Part shown: positions 24,401-35,869 of the stretch, in pieces
Numbering within the stretch: position 1 is the stretch's first letter
How the letters are laid out: each line of letters starts with the position of its first letter
Source: Acanthaster planci
Lineage: Eukaryota > Echinodermata > Asteroidea > Valvatida > Acanthasteridae
Assembly: GCF_001949145.1 (NCBI RefSeq)
Contig: NW_019091567.1
Span: 402,497 to 450,757, forward strand
Length of the DNA: 48,261 nucleotides
Direction: 5' to 3'
The notes under the pieces: model-generated
The model's input: only the letters and a program-made list of their open reading frames with translations
What the model was told of the DNA's origin: nothing
Databases searched by the model: none
Translations under genes and position numbers: made by a program

Positions 24401-27400
24401 AATCATCTGATTGGTCTGAGCACGAGTCACGTAACTTGCTCATGAAATTCAACTCGACGATGGTGTGTGAAGAGGAACCGGCTTTTGTTCCTCACAGATC
24501 GGATGTAAGTTGGCCCTGGGCTTAATCCTGAGCACTGGCTCTTTCTCTCTAGCATGCGCACCAGGAATTTCTGACATTGGTTTGACCTCCACATGAACTC
24601 AGCATCTTTCCTTAACAATATGATCCAGTAATGGTGTAATAAGAAAGTCTTTACATTTTTATGGCACTTACAGATCTTACTGAACACTATTTCTGTTTAG
24701 ACTTTTAAAAAAATTTAATTTAAGTTTCTACGTGCACTCTCTTGTGCAGATTTCTCAATTCTAAAATCACAAGAACCATAGTTTCTCCTGCTATTTGGTC
24801 CTTCTGCGATTACATGGCATTGCCTAAGCTAGAAATTACAATAAAATTGATTCCTGCGTTATGAAATTTTTCTCCACAAAAGGCGCTGAAAAAAATCCCA
24901 AGGTGACATTTTAGAATAAATGCAGTCACATGAAAGTACTTATGAAAAGAGTAAGTTTTGCTTCAGCTTTGAAATCTATGGGTGTAGTGAGCAGAAGCTG
25001 AGCAGTTGTGACCCACTCTGTGAAAATGAGTCTTTAAGTCGCCAGAGCCACTTTGGAGTAAAAAAATCCTTTAGAATAATTTTGCACAGTGTAAATCAAT
25101 AGCAACCCACACCATTTTTCACCATGGAGTATCCACTTTCATCAGGATGCCAAACTGAGTGATACGTCAAAACAGGAAACTCAATTTGCTCTTTCAAATA
25201 CGAATGAAAGCTCAAAAAGTGGCTCTGGCGACTTAAGACTCATTGTCACAGAGTGGATCACAATTAGACATTACTTGGTTAGTAGGGTTGTCTTTCATAC
25301 TAGTAATATTTACCCACTTGCTCTGCTCTACTTACAGACTTGGTGCTTTTTAATCCTACCAGCTGGCCTGTACATTGGCGAGCGACTGTGGCGACTCTTC
25401 AGGAGTTACCGATGCGTGACAGTCATTGGTATTCGATTTCACGCCTGCGACGTCATGGAACTTCAGCTGCATGTGGACCAATTCCAGGCACAACCTGGGC
25501 AGGTACGCCAAGATGTGTCAACTGTATATGAAATGCAGAAAACGGTTGTCATTGGAAGGAGGCATTGCCAATTTCAAAATGGGTTGTTGTGAGAAAACTT
25601 TTAAAGGATTGGAACTTGTTGAACAAGATGAGTATCTGATAAACAGTCAAAGACTACTGGGTAGACTAGTGCGTTTTGTTATAGATGGTTTCGATGGAGT
25701 CAGACAATTATGTCTTTCTCTCTGGCAAGCAAACGCATTTCAGCAACGTTTTCCTTTGTCCTTGCTCTTGCAGTATGTCATGTTGCGCTGTCCCATAGTG
25801 TCACGTTTAGAATGGCATCCATTCACTATTACCAGGGTAAGGCTTTTGGAAAATGCTGTTTCTCTTATTAGGCACACTGTGTAAACGAGATTATCTCAGA
25901 TTCTGCATACATACATTTGGCTGTCCATTTCTATAATACATGCATTAGGATTTTTTGTGAATACCAATTTTTAGTTTAGCAAGCTGGTAAATTCCTGCCT
26001 TGAGAGTAACCCTGTTTAACGTATTTCTTTTTAAGGACGCCACGTGTCATTACGATTAGCCTCAGTCACTTCCGGCAATACATTTTCAACATTTCCAGAT
26101 CTCTCTATGCTTCTATGTTCATGTATCTGATGTACAATACGAGCCAACAAGGATATTACTTTTTCGTGTCAATTACAAGGCAAGGTTTGGAGTATTCTGG
26201 TTTTGCTTTTCAGTGTCCATCTCAAAGAAACTCTACTTTCACTGTGCATATCAGAATTCAGGGTGACTGGACATGTAAGTAAAAATCTTTCTTTGTACAT
26301 GTATTACTGTCATTTCTATGCAAAGCACAGAGACTTGAGTACAAACCTCTTGAGCATAAAAATTTGCAGTTGGTTCAACGATGTTTAAAATGTCTGCACG
26401 CTGTTTTTAATAGATTTCTTGTGAAAGTGTCAAAAATAAAGACACCGCATTCTTGAAATTTAAGTAAATATCAACAGCATAATCAGAAAAAATTTCTTTT
26501 CCAATTCTTGAACGTTCAGTAGATTAGCTTCAATATCAAGTGCCTATTTATCACAGAAATGTGGCTTCCATGATTAATTATGAAAAAATACATATTAATG
26601 TCAGTTCATAACAATTAACAGTTTGAACTAAATGTTTTCTTAAGTGTGTGTATACATGCATTTTTTATGATCATTAGTACTGCCCTGTTTTTCACGCCTT
26701 GGACACCACTTACGTCATGACAGTATTTTGATTTGAAACAAGTGCCAAGCCTAACAGTGACAATCTTTTCATTTACTTGTTTTATTCAATTCTGAAGGAA
26801 AACTGATCAACAATATGTTTACTCTTTTCACTTAGGCTCTCTCAGGAATCTATTAACCCAAGACTGTAGTCCCGGGAGTGGAGACACTGAATGCTTAAAG
26901 CTGCCAAAGTGAGTTATACAAGCAAATGGGGGGGGTACCCCATTTGAAATCTGTGAACAGTTTCTGTTGAAATGCAGCTGTGCCCTACGCCCCCCCCCCC
27001 ATTTAGCTTTAGCATTTAGTTATGCCACTGACACAAGCCTTAATCAAATCATACCCCTGTGTGACTTCAGTGTTGGATTTCAAGCACCAGCGCTCAAGTT
27101 AAGATGTATAACCAGCGGTGGCCTCAACCTTGGACTCGAATTCACAGTAAAACAGGCCATAATTCAATCTCAAGTTTAGTGCGCATGACTGCCAAGTGAA
27201 AGCCACTTTTATGAGACTACAAATTTATGGATATTACAAAGTGAGCATGAGCCCAGCACATTTGCAATGCAACTAAATCAATTTATCTAACCAGTTACTT
27301 CATGATATTAATTTGTCATAACAGTGTGAAGATAGGATTGAGCTTTGCAAGCTAGCTGCCAAATATTTAACACAAACAAAATTATCTTCCTCTAATTACT

Positions 27401-30400
27401 TCACGCACAGTAAATTTCCTTGTGCCTCAGAAAGTCCAGTTTGGTTAACTTTAATTTCCAATCACCCCATTAAAATGAAAAATAGGAAAATTTCAAAATA
27501 CCAAAGATTTCAAACTCAAAACTATCAAGTGACTCAGATCTGTTATCATGTAATTGAATAATGTGAAACCGATCTGAGTGTCTAGACAGCTGGAGTATAC
27601 TGGCATGAACTCGCTTGAACTGTGTTTAAAACTGGGCCCTGAAATAATCCACGATCTGATAATAGTCTGGGTCTGGACAGCATTTTGAAAATGTATACAT
27701 ATACCCAGACAAGGACACTAGTCTTGGCTCAAGAGGAAGTGCTTCTTGATGGGCCCTGCTGATGTCTGATGGAGTTGCAAATCTTCAAAGCACGGGAAGT
27801 GGCAACTAATATTGATACTACCAATCTTGGCGAATGACTTTGGCCTCCCGTGAAAAAAGTCCCAGATAAAGAGGTCATTGCTCGCACGTCTAAACAACAC
27901 ACTAAATGGATGTGTCTACATGCACAAACAATTATTACCTCTCCCCTCAAACCAGACTAGCTGCCATTCTAAACGTGTTAACCTTAAGGAAGCCTTTGGG
28001 TTTGACTTGATATTGCAGAATCTACATCGATGGGCCTTTTGGAAGTCCCAGTGAAGATGTTTTCCGTTACAATACCAGTATATGTATTGCCGGTGGTGTT
28101 GGGGTCACCCCATTTGCAGCAGTATTAAATTCACTTCTGTGAGTATTTGACAGAAAAGTTTTGTTTTCCTTAGGTATAGGTCATTCCATGAGGTTGGAGC
28201 ACAATTTGTGACGGTATCCTTGTTACATGGGTAACTCTCACCTCCTGTCATGACCTGTAGAGTAGGTCATTTACTCTGTAAAAGTAGCCAACACTTTTGT
28301 ATTCAGCCTTGCGAGATGTATAATTTGGAATCCACATGCAGGGAAATAGCTGTTCATTTTTACGAAACCCACGTAACAATGGACACCGTCGCAAACTGTG
28401 CCCCGACCTCATAGAATGACCTGTATACATCAGGGTTTTCCTTGCCTATTAAAATCGGGTGACCCATCTCACTTTAGTGATGACCTCAATCTTTTCTTGC
28501 TAATTTTGCCAACTTACACTTGAAAAGGCAAGGCAAAGAAAACGAAAGTCAAAATAACAGAAATCCAAGGGGGGTAGCTGAAATTCATATTGTTCAGACT
28601 AGAAACAAAGGCACAAGTACAAGATTAATTTATTTTTGAGGAAGTGAATTAGGAGTTAATGCACTGTAAGCCTATTATATTTGCTGGGGGCATGTCAGTT
28701 TTATCAGAATTTCTTTGGCCACCTCATCTTCATCAGCACCCCTGGGGAAAACCCTGGTATGCATTGTGCCGGTTACCTTCCATTTGCCAATCTTTGGAAT
28801 ATTCGAGAATTTTCTAATTGGCAATAAATATCACCATCATTTTCCCTTAAATTTTATCTAGATCCAGATTTTTTTTTGGGGGGGGGTTTGGCCTGTGTTT
28901 TAAATTGAGTTAGAAAACTAACCCTGGTGAAATTCATTCAGAATGATGTGCAGGTGATAAGAAAATGCCACTCCCCTTCCAATTTATTCCCCAATTTACG
29001 AAGCAAGTAGTAAAAACATGTACATGTATGTTTTTGCAGGGTTTGCGTCCTGTTTTTAGAATTCTTCATTTTTCCTACTGATGTATTTCAAGTTTTACTC
29101 TTTTGACATTTTTAGTCTCTGTTCTGTGGGCATAAGTTTCCAAATTCCAAATTTTCAGAATAGATTTTTACAGTTATTCAAAAAGTAAATGGAATGTATG
29201 GTTATGCATTTCAACAGAGAGGCCCAACCAAACAGCACTAAGCTGAGACGGTTGTATTTCATATGGGTGTGTCGGCATGTGAAGAACTTTGAATGGTTCA
29301 TGGAGACCATATCCCAGCTGCATCAAAAAGTAAGTACCCGTGTTTAAACTTTGGGGTGGTGTCACTTAGAGGCTAGGGAAAGGTTGTGGATAGTCCCCTT
29401 CTGCACAAGTGCCCCCCTTCACAGAGAACTACAGAGAGGCTTGGCTCTCAACCTAGTTCCAGCCTCTGTAAATATTTGGATAAGATTTGGTAATACAGAA
29501 ACCAGGAACAGTCTTCCCTACCTCCCACACATGGCGTACGTACATCGATTAAAGTGATAACGGTGTGCTTTAACCATCCAAAGTTGATCGTCATTGCTAA
29601 GAGGTTCTTTGGACTTTGCAGATTTCCTTGTTACAACAGAAACCTTGCACTGCCAGGAATGAAAAAAATGAATAACAAAGAATGGGGACCTAAAACTCTT
29701 TGTTATAAGCAGAGTATTGACAATGCTCTTATTAACATGGTTTGAGTATATTGAGTGCCAAAATTGCCGAGTGATGTTGGCCAAATGAACCCTCTCCTTG
29801 TTGGGGGACAGACCACTTCTGAAATTTTTCCACACATATCCTTGTAAACACGTACTATTCAGAAACTCCCAAGTAATGGCGAAAACCCTGTGTTAACCAC
29901 ATTTTGGGGAAAATTATCAGGGGTGACTATGGGCATCACCAGAAAGAGGGTTAAGCTCTTTTGGGGGTGGGGGATGAGTAAAGCACATGACAACACACAT
30001 GTCAATGCCCCACTCTGATAACTTATTTCACTTACCATAAAACTGCATCACTGCTTAAGTCCCACTACTGATGGCGTAAGTGTACACTGATGGCTTCCTA
30101 TCTTTTTTTGAAGCTGTGGGAGTCCAATAGACCAGATGTACTCATCCTGAGGCTGTATGTGACCGGTGGGGAGGAGAGAGACCTTCAGGGCACCAGTGCT
30201 GCCCAGAAGCTGATCTTTAGCCGGGTGCGGTGGGGCAGGCCCGACCTCAAGCAGCTCTTCAGTGAAGTCACGCTGTGCAATCCGGGGTAGGTTAGGGATC
30301 GTTATTGCTCCCCAGAGTTGTGAAGAGAGTAGAGGTCCGGGATCCCTTGAGAGAAAGTGGGTTTAGTTGTGACATTAAGCAGGCGAGGGAGAAACGCAGC

Positions 30401-30891
30401 CCCTTCCTAACAACCCCTCAGAGGCGCCTACGAGGGGAGACAAACAGAGGAGACAAAGGAAAACAATAATCAGTGACATGGGGGAAAGTACATGTAGGAG
30501 ACAAGTATCTGTCCCCTTCGTTACCGCATGTAACAATTTTCTAGTAGAAACCCTTGTCAGGAGGATCCTATGCATAGAAATTAAATTTATGAACATTTAC
30601 AGTTCGTCACCTGTACGGTTGAATGGCAAATTATGCATTCAATCACAACCCGGCAATCGTGTTCTGAGACACATACGTACTCACCCCAAGCCCACCAAAC
30701 TCCATGAACAGGTGCCTAAATGTTTCCAAGTTTCAGAGAAAATTTCATTTTTTAATGCTGTGTGTTGCAGGTCTAATGTCGGTGTCTTTGTATGTGGACC
30801 AAAGAAATTATCCCTGCGTGTCCACAAGCGGTGCAATCGTTGGAATCGACACAAAACCAGGCTTCATTACAACAAGGAAAGTTTCGGCTGA
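15494..30891 (+). CDS. NOX4: NADPH oxidase 4-like, complete, 17 exons, 608 aa
   Basis: Exons: 15494-15673, 17817-17912, 18334-18444, 20668-20749, 20977-21074, 21705-21732, 22387-22459, 24069-24149, 24315-24504, 25338-25502, 25774-25836, 26214-26274, 26836-26908, 28019-28138, 29218-29329, 30114-30286, 30771-30891. All are GT-AG and in phase. The protein is a six-helix ferric-reductase core with a cytosolic FAD/NADPH module, and it moves electrons from NADPH to O2. Heme ligands match by spacing: H145/H159 and H234/H247. FAD motif HPFT is at 383-386; NADPH motifs are DGPFGSP at 438-444, GGVGVTP at 459-465 and CGP at 577-579; the end is NKESFG. E-loop HTPGC (262-266) and VCEEEP (C301) match the NOX4 H222/C226/C270 pattern, as does the C-terminal half (YFIWVCR). 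ATG 15494 follows an in-frame TAA at 15470. Human NOX4 is 578 aa; the extra length is mostly a ~55-residue N-terminal extension before the first helix. Introns 9 and 14 carry foldback elements. Confidence 0.95.
16127..16170. other. Short hairpin in NOX4 intron 1
   Basis: GGCTGTGTGTTGTC is followed by GACAACACAGCC, giving a 12-13 bp stem with a ~16 nt loop. No known RNA family is recognised. Confidence 0.4.
18041..18112. repeat. 21-bp tandem repeat, ~3.5 copies (NOX4 intron 2)
   Basis: Units start at 18041, 18062 and 18083 with the form AAAATTACACTTTTTAAATTC, followed by a partial copy. Confidence 0.85.
25004..25266. mobile_element. Foldback MITE with ~55 bp inverted ends (NOX4 intron 9)
   Basis: The left end (TTGTGACCCACTCTGTG, then GAGTCTTTAAGTCGCCAGAG, then CCACTTT) is repeated in reverse complement at 25205-25266 (AAGTGGCTCTGGCGACTTAA, then CAGAGTGGATCACAATT). 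About 110 bp of non-coding interior lies between. Only one copy is in the window. Family unknown. Confidence 0.8.
28175..28436. mobile_element. Foldback MITE with ~56 bp inverted ends (NOX4 intron 14)
   Basis: AGGTCATTCCATGAGGTTGG at 28178 onward (continuing to about 28233) is matched in reverse complement by 28379-28433, which ends ATAGAATGACCTGTATA. Both ends are bordered by TATA-like words, which would fit TA target preference as in Tc1/mariner-type MITEs. There is no coding capacity. Confidence 0.8.
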
Positions 30892-31731
30892 AGAACGGAA
30901 CAGAGCTCCGTATAATTCCACAGAGCTGAAAACACCCACAGGGATTACAAAAAACCTCTTTATGGCAGTGTTGGCTGGTGCCCTGCCAACACTATTATTA
31001 TTATATCCAGCAAATGTGATTGGTAAGCAGCTCTGAGGATTGGGCTTTTATTCACAAGGTAGCAATTTTGGGTAATGTTCCAGAATCTACTTTGTTTATA
31101 TTATTTATTGAAGACTCTGAAATGGGAAGGAGCCAGACTACATGTACTTTGCTGCAATTATAGAAATAACCTTGCTGCTGTTCCTATTTTTTATTTAGAA
31201 AAAAAAGTGACATGATCGACTTTTTATCCACAATTTGGATTTACCCCATGGAGCAGATGGACGGTAATCTATAATTTACAATTGCTGCTATTGCATTATC
31301 TTCATTCCCACACATATTAAATTGTTAGAAATTTTATACAGGATTGACTCACTTTCAATTCAAGGTGGCTGAGGTTGGCTTCCCAGATAAGAGGGTCAAC
31401 AGCTCAAGACTGCGCTGACACCCCACTTGTTCACAGGTGCCCCTCCCACTAATAGGATGTCGCAATTTAGCCTAAATTTATTCACATTTCAAGTTGTGGA
31501 GTGCCCTGCTGCAGCAATATTATGGTGTGTCCTAAGCTAAGACTAGTCTGTAATCAACCTCTGTTTGAGGAAGATACGGGAGAAGACAGACTGGCACTCA
31601 GTGGGTCAAAAACTCTCAAACTTTTAGCTATGAAACTCCACTGACGTTTGCCTTTCTGGGTTGATGAAGGGATGAACACATGTATTCAATTCAAATACAG
31701 CAGACACGAGGACAGACAAAACCACACTCAC
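30892..31731. other. NOX4 3' flank / probable 3' UTR, no gene seen
   Basis: No convincing AATAAA was found close to the stop codon, so the end of the NOX4 transcript is not placed. No open frame here looks conserved. Confidence 0.4.
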
Positions 31732-32448
31732 CTCAGTCACTTGCCGAGCTCAGAAAAGGCAGTATTTTCCTGACCAACAGAGGGCGCCATAACAAGACAA
31801 CATGGGCAAAATCACCCTGTTCTAAAAGTGGCACCAAATCCAGTAGAAAGTAATTTACCTGTAGATGATTTTTAATTTGATTCCTTGCTGCCATTAAGTT
31901 GTCAAATTCACAGCCAACTGCCACTTCACAAGGGGAGGTAGAATGAGATGGAGCTCATGTATTTATAGACATTTTCATAATGACTGTTCCAAGAAAAAGT
32001 AATGAAAAGAAGCTCCATGCAAGAGAGTATGTTAAATTATTGTCTGTAATTTTAAGTTATTGAATTATTTATAAACAGTGTCTTTACCCTGCCAAGGACT
32101 CTTTGTATTTAACCGAAAACAGTTTCACTTACAAACTGAAGCTTGTCTGTATTTTTGTATTTTAAATTATACTTTGTACAGTTTTAAAATAATATTGAGT
32201 ATTGGTGCTACTAACATTTCAAGCCTGGTTTAATAATTAGTTAGCAAAGTTATTGATTTTTTACACTTCAATACTAGGCCTACTGCTGTAATAAGCAGTT
32301 CCTTCTTTGCGGCGTGTTTGTTTGGTGATTTAGTGGTCACAGTAGCCACGGAAATCGAGACAGACTTACCTTAAACGTTGCCTTCTCCATGGATATTTTT
32401 GCGACCAAAATGTTCAACTTCAAGCTCAGCTGTTTGGACTGCCGCCAT
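31732..32448 (-). other. Exon-like pieces of an unidentified minus-strand transcript
   Basis: Three pieces have good splice borders on the minus strand. The first, 32448-32370, contains ATGGCGGCAG (start at 32448) and a second ATG at 32390 (MEKATFK), and ends AAG|GTAAGT. The second, about 31923-31860, reads VAVGCEFDNLMAARNQIKNH and ends in CAG|GTAAAT. The third, 31769-31732, follows TTGGTCAG, contains an in-phase TGA and ends at GAG|GTGAGTG. The first ATG frame meets TAA just before the donor, and the MEKATFK frame does not join the second piece in phase without a further exon. I do not recognise the product; it may be a small protein with an exon I missed, or a non-coding RNA. Confidence 0.3.
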
Positions 32449-32600
32449 TTTGAAAGTGACGCAATAGCACTGCGCTTGCTCAGTAATGTGATTGGTTCAT
32501 TACTTCGTCAGTGACTGCGCGTGCCAAAACTATTTGCATATTAAGCCACTGCAGCTTCTAACGTGGTTGGTTCAAAGTACAAGAAGTTTCCAAATCAAAA
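32441..32600 (-). promoter_or_regulatory. Promoter-like region, minus strand
   Basis: Upstream of the possible start at 32448 lie a YY1-like AAAATGGCGGC (32441-32451), a CCAAT box (minus strand, 32490-32495), an octamer ATGCAAAT (minus, 32532-32539) and another GGTTGG/CCAACC word near 32563. The stretch is locally less A/T rich and has several CpGs. This clustering is typical of a housekeeping promoter. No known gene could be attached. Confidence 0.45.
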
Positions 32601-34484
32601 TGACCTTACCTGTTTATATATGAATACAGAAATATGGATCTACATGTATTGCTTTGCCAGATTTGTGCGTATAGTTAAAATTCAGTAAGTGATGACATTT
32701 TGATTTTGTGAGCAAATTAGAAACTGACATTCGTGCACTTTTTAATCGTTTCCATGCTGGCACCCTGCGAAATAGGTCTCAGAAATAATGAAAATGTAAT
32801 GTTTTGTGGTGGGAATACCACCGAATCAATGTTTACAAATCGTTAACAAAAGTAAGATTGTAACTTTGTTTTTCTCGTATGATGTGAAGCACTCCAGGTT
32901 TAGCAGATACAGGGGGAGGAGAAAGGAGGCCATGCCCCCACCCCCAAAAAGAGACTCTAACAATTTTACAAATAAAAAAGAATAAAAGGACGATTTTCTT
33001 CTCTGTTTTATTTCTCTTCCTTTCCCAAAGCGTGTAGCTCCAAAATATATCCTCCCCTCCAAAAGGTCATACTAGGTTACTTGAAAAAAAAATTCCCAAA
33101 CCACTTTGGCTTTCTTAATCAATTCCCCAACCAAAAATTCGGCTCTAGATCCGCCCTTGACTCCAGTTATAGAAATCCATGAAGGAAATGAGGAAACTCA
33201 TCCAGACCAAACAATGACAGTGCAGCTTTTTGTAGATTGTGAGAGTACATCCTGTTTGATGATCAGTGTTTTGACTACCGGCCAATTTCATGTAATTTCT
33301 TATTTTTATCTGGTATGTTTTCAGACAAGTATTTCCCCTTTCTGACCAATTTTTACCAGGAACTTCCTCAACAAAAATCAAGCCACATCAGCTAAAACAG
33401 CAAAGATTTGTGCCCACCAATAAAGAGGAACTTGTTCTCAATTATTTTATAACAATATTTCTAAGCTTGCGCTTTTCAAAACACATTAAAAAGTGCAGCT
33501 TCTGCGTGTTTTTCTCTGTTGTTTTAATATCTTGACTAATAAGAAAAAACAAACAAACAAACAAACATGTTTTGCTGTCAAATATGCACTGACGTGAACG
33601 CTCTAATCTGCAATGTACTTTGAAAATCTAATCTTGCATGCAAGATACATGATATCTGATAAACTGCAATACATGTACAACGGTAAAACAAGCCCGATTG
33701 ATAAGGTCCTGTATTTTCTGAATTCGCTAGTATACGATGATGACATCGAGTCCTTATGGGCTGTTCATGGATCCCTTCCTGAGGAGTGCGGGTATGGATC
33801 TACATAAGTTTGAGCAAATGCTAAACCTCAGCAAGTGTCGACAAAAGTAATCTGTATAATATGGAGAGACAATACGCAGATCAGGAGCAGTACTAATCAA
33901 GGGATTGAAAGGGGTCGGGGGCGTCGACCCCAAACTGAAAGATGTATAACTCCTCTTCCCAGGGTCTGAGAGTGCCCTTTTCTACCCTTTAATAGTTATG
34001 ATTCTTCTATTTATACTTTTTTCATCTGTTCTCTTATTTGTGACCTACAAATCTTTCTCTACAATATAAACACACAAACTTTCATTACACTTTTCATACG
34101 CTTAGGCCTACAATATATATCATGGGGATAATGCTAATTCAAAAGCGAGTATTGTTTTACTCTTTTCGTTTATTTACACGCATACAAAAAGTTGTTCTAA
34201 ACTGTCAACATGATCAAACTGTTTGTATATATGCATGTGGAAAGAGTCGTGTTCGGGACAATGGTCAACGAGTCCGTTTGACTCCAAAAAGTCACACTGC
34301 ACTGCTGGGACAGTTGTACAGGTGCTCAGTCGTTGCACGCGGACGTGTCGCTAGTTCCACATCGGGACACCTTTAGGAGCGTCTAGGCCTACACCTTGTC
34401 GGCAACAGATACCCATCAGCCCCCCTCATTTCATTGGAATATTAAGTCTCATTTCCACTCCTACCGCTCCCGACATGAGGAACA
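32601..34484. other. Intergenic, no gene seen
   Basis: A/T-rich sequence with a short (AAAC)n run near 33546-33566. No conserved exon or known transposon recognised. Confidence 0.5.
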
Positions 34485-35869
34485 TCAGACCTCGACGGTA
34501 TAAGATCCGTGTACATTACGGCTATACTCTGCCGTCAGTGGAGCCCGTAACCACGCTTCCGGCTCCTGCCTCACGTCGTTTACGACTGGTGGAGCGTCCA
34601 CTCCTGTTGGTAGCAGATCCATAACCTTATCTTCTTTTCTGCTGTCAACGAACGCGTGATCTCTTTTCCAGTCGCACGCTGATGGCGTCAAATTAACACT
34701 ACGACACAGACCACGATGGTGCAAGCGACCCAACCGAGCACGGATAAGAATACAACGTGCGAGTTTCCCAAATTGGGGTTTGGAGGAGGAGAGAGAGAGT
34801 AGAAGTAGGGACTCGGCTCACTGGTTTCCAAAATGGACTGACTTACAGATGATTGGGATGTTGACCGCCCTTGGGAGAATTCGGGCTGGTTGTCTGCTGG
34901 CTCAACGGCTGTCATTCCCGGTTCCTCTTCTGTATTGATTAAAGTCGGCCTCGGAACAGTTTCTGTCACTTCAGACACGAGTAAGGTGGGCCAAGCGACT
35001 CTTGCCCGCCGATAGACATTATTAACAAAGCTTGTTTTCTGTCTCTCGTCTGCGAGACATTCCCACTAATCACACTGCATGTGACGGCAGTGTTGTCTCA
35101 GTTAGCCGAAATCGTAAGGCTCTTTCCATTGTTGGGCAGTTGAAAATTGTTAAGTTTTTCTTTCAAAGTTCCATTAATGTACCAAGAGTATACAACCGTG
35201 TCGCTAAATTGTTGATTGTCGTGGCAATCAAAAGAAGCCGATTTCCCCATCCACTGCACTTAGTTCAGGCGGTAAGATGGACGTATTTATTGGTAGGGTA
35301 ACGGTGAGCCTGGCAATTGCAGACTTGGCTACCATTACCGAGGAACTGCTGCTGTATGTGATACATGCGTAGTTTCCAGAGTCATCTTGCGTAATACGGG
35401 CGATTCACAATAGTGCACCACAAAGAGCTTGTTCAATCATAACGCGCGGAATTTGTCGACCCTTTCCAAACACGCAATGGGTCGACAAATTTCGCACACT
35501 GTGATTGGCCAACGCGTTGCAGACTCTTGGTGACGCACTACTGTGAAACGGTCGTATTTCTTGTACATACAGAGTAGGCCTACATTCGCGTTCATGAGAG
35601 CGGATAAGGTACCTTCTCTGGAGATGGATTCCTTCACAGTAATAAAAGTGGCAGAATATAGCCCCTGTTGTCGGCCCAAAACAACCCTCCCAATTTAAGG
35701 ACCACGGCTCACTGGACGGAGTGCGGGCACTATTATCGAGTGCACAGGTTGAATTTTACGTTGTCGCCCACGATAGCTTTCGTATTCTCCGGGTGTTTCG
35801 TAAGAAATTTCCACAACCTCCTTTAGTCACTGCTAAAATGACTAATACATAAAACGCAAACATAGTCAT
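34485..35869 (-). pseudogene. Ig-superfamily receptor pseudogene, paralog of 44059-45766
   Basis: Starting at 35869 (ATGACTATG) there is a signal-peptide-like segment MTMFAFYVLVILAV, then, after a frame change, KHPENTKAIVGDNV, which matches RHPDETVAVVGDNV of the intact paralog. A palindromic MITE interrupts the first Ig domain at 35391-35560. Beyond it come DDSGNYACI and IARLTVTLPINTS (paralog: ESDSGTFWC, VARLTVTQPVNT). After another frame change comes SWYINGTLKEK with NNGKSLTIS, then an in-frame TGA and VTCSVISGNVSQTR (second Ig domain). A Ser/Pro/Glu-rich stalk, a membrane segment (SVLGWVACTIVVCVVVLI, about 34693-34745) and an overlapping frame down to 34485 complete it. At least three frame breaks plus the insertion make it non-functional. 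No introns are apparent. Confidence 0.8.
35391..35560. mobile_element. Palindromic foldback MITE, copy 2 (inside Ig pseudogene)
   Basis: Ends AATACGGGCGATTCACAATA and CTACTGTGAAACGGTCGTAT form an inverted repeat. The interior arms and the loop CTTTCCAAACACGCA match copy 1 at 6761-6930. It splits the first Ig domain of the pseudogene between the GDN strand and the DDSGNYAC strand. Target duplications are not clear. Confidence 0.85.

Noticed and set aside
25426-25884. 152-codon plus-strand frame across the NOX4 FAD region
   Set aside because: Out of frame with NOX4 exons 10 and 11 and runs through an intron; the correct exons explain the region.
15494-30891. Assignment to NOX1/2/3 or NOX5/DUOX
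   Set aside because: E-loop HTPGC and VCEEEP, YFIWVCR and the NKESF end fit NOX4 best; no EF hands or peroxidase domain are present.
34122-34376. 84-codon plus-strand frame
   Set aside because: No domain, signal or conserved motif; sits in intergenic sequence beside the pseudogene.
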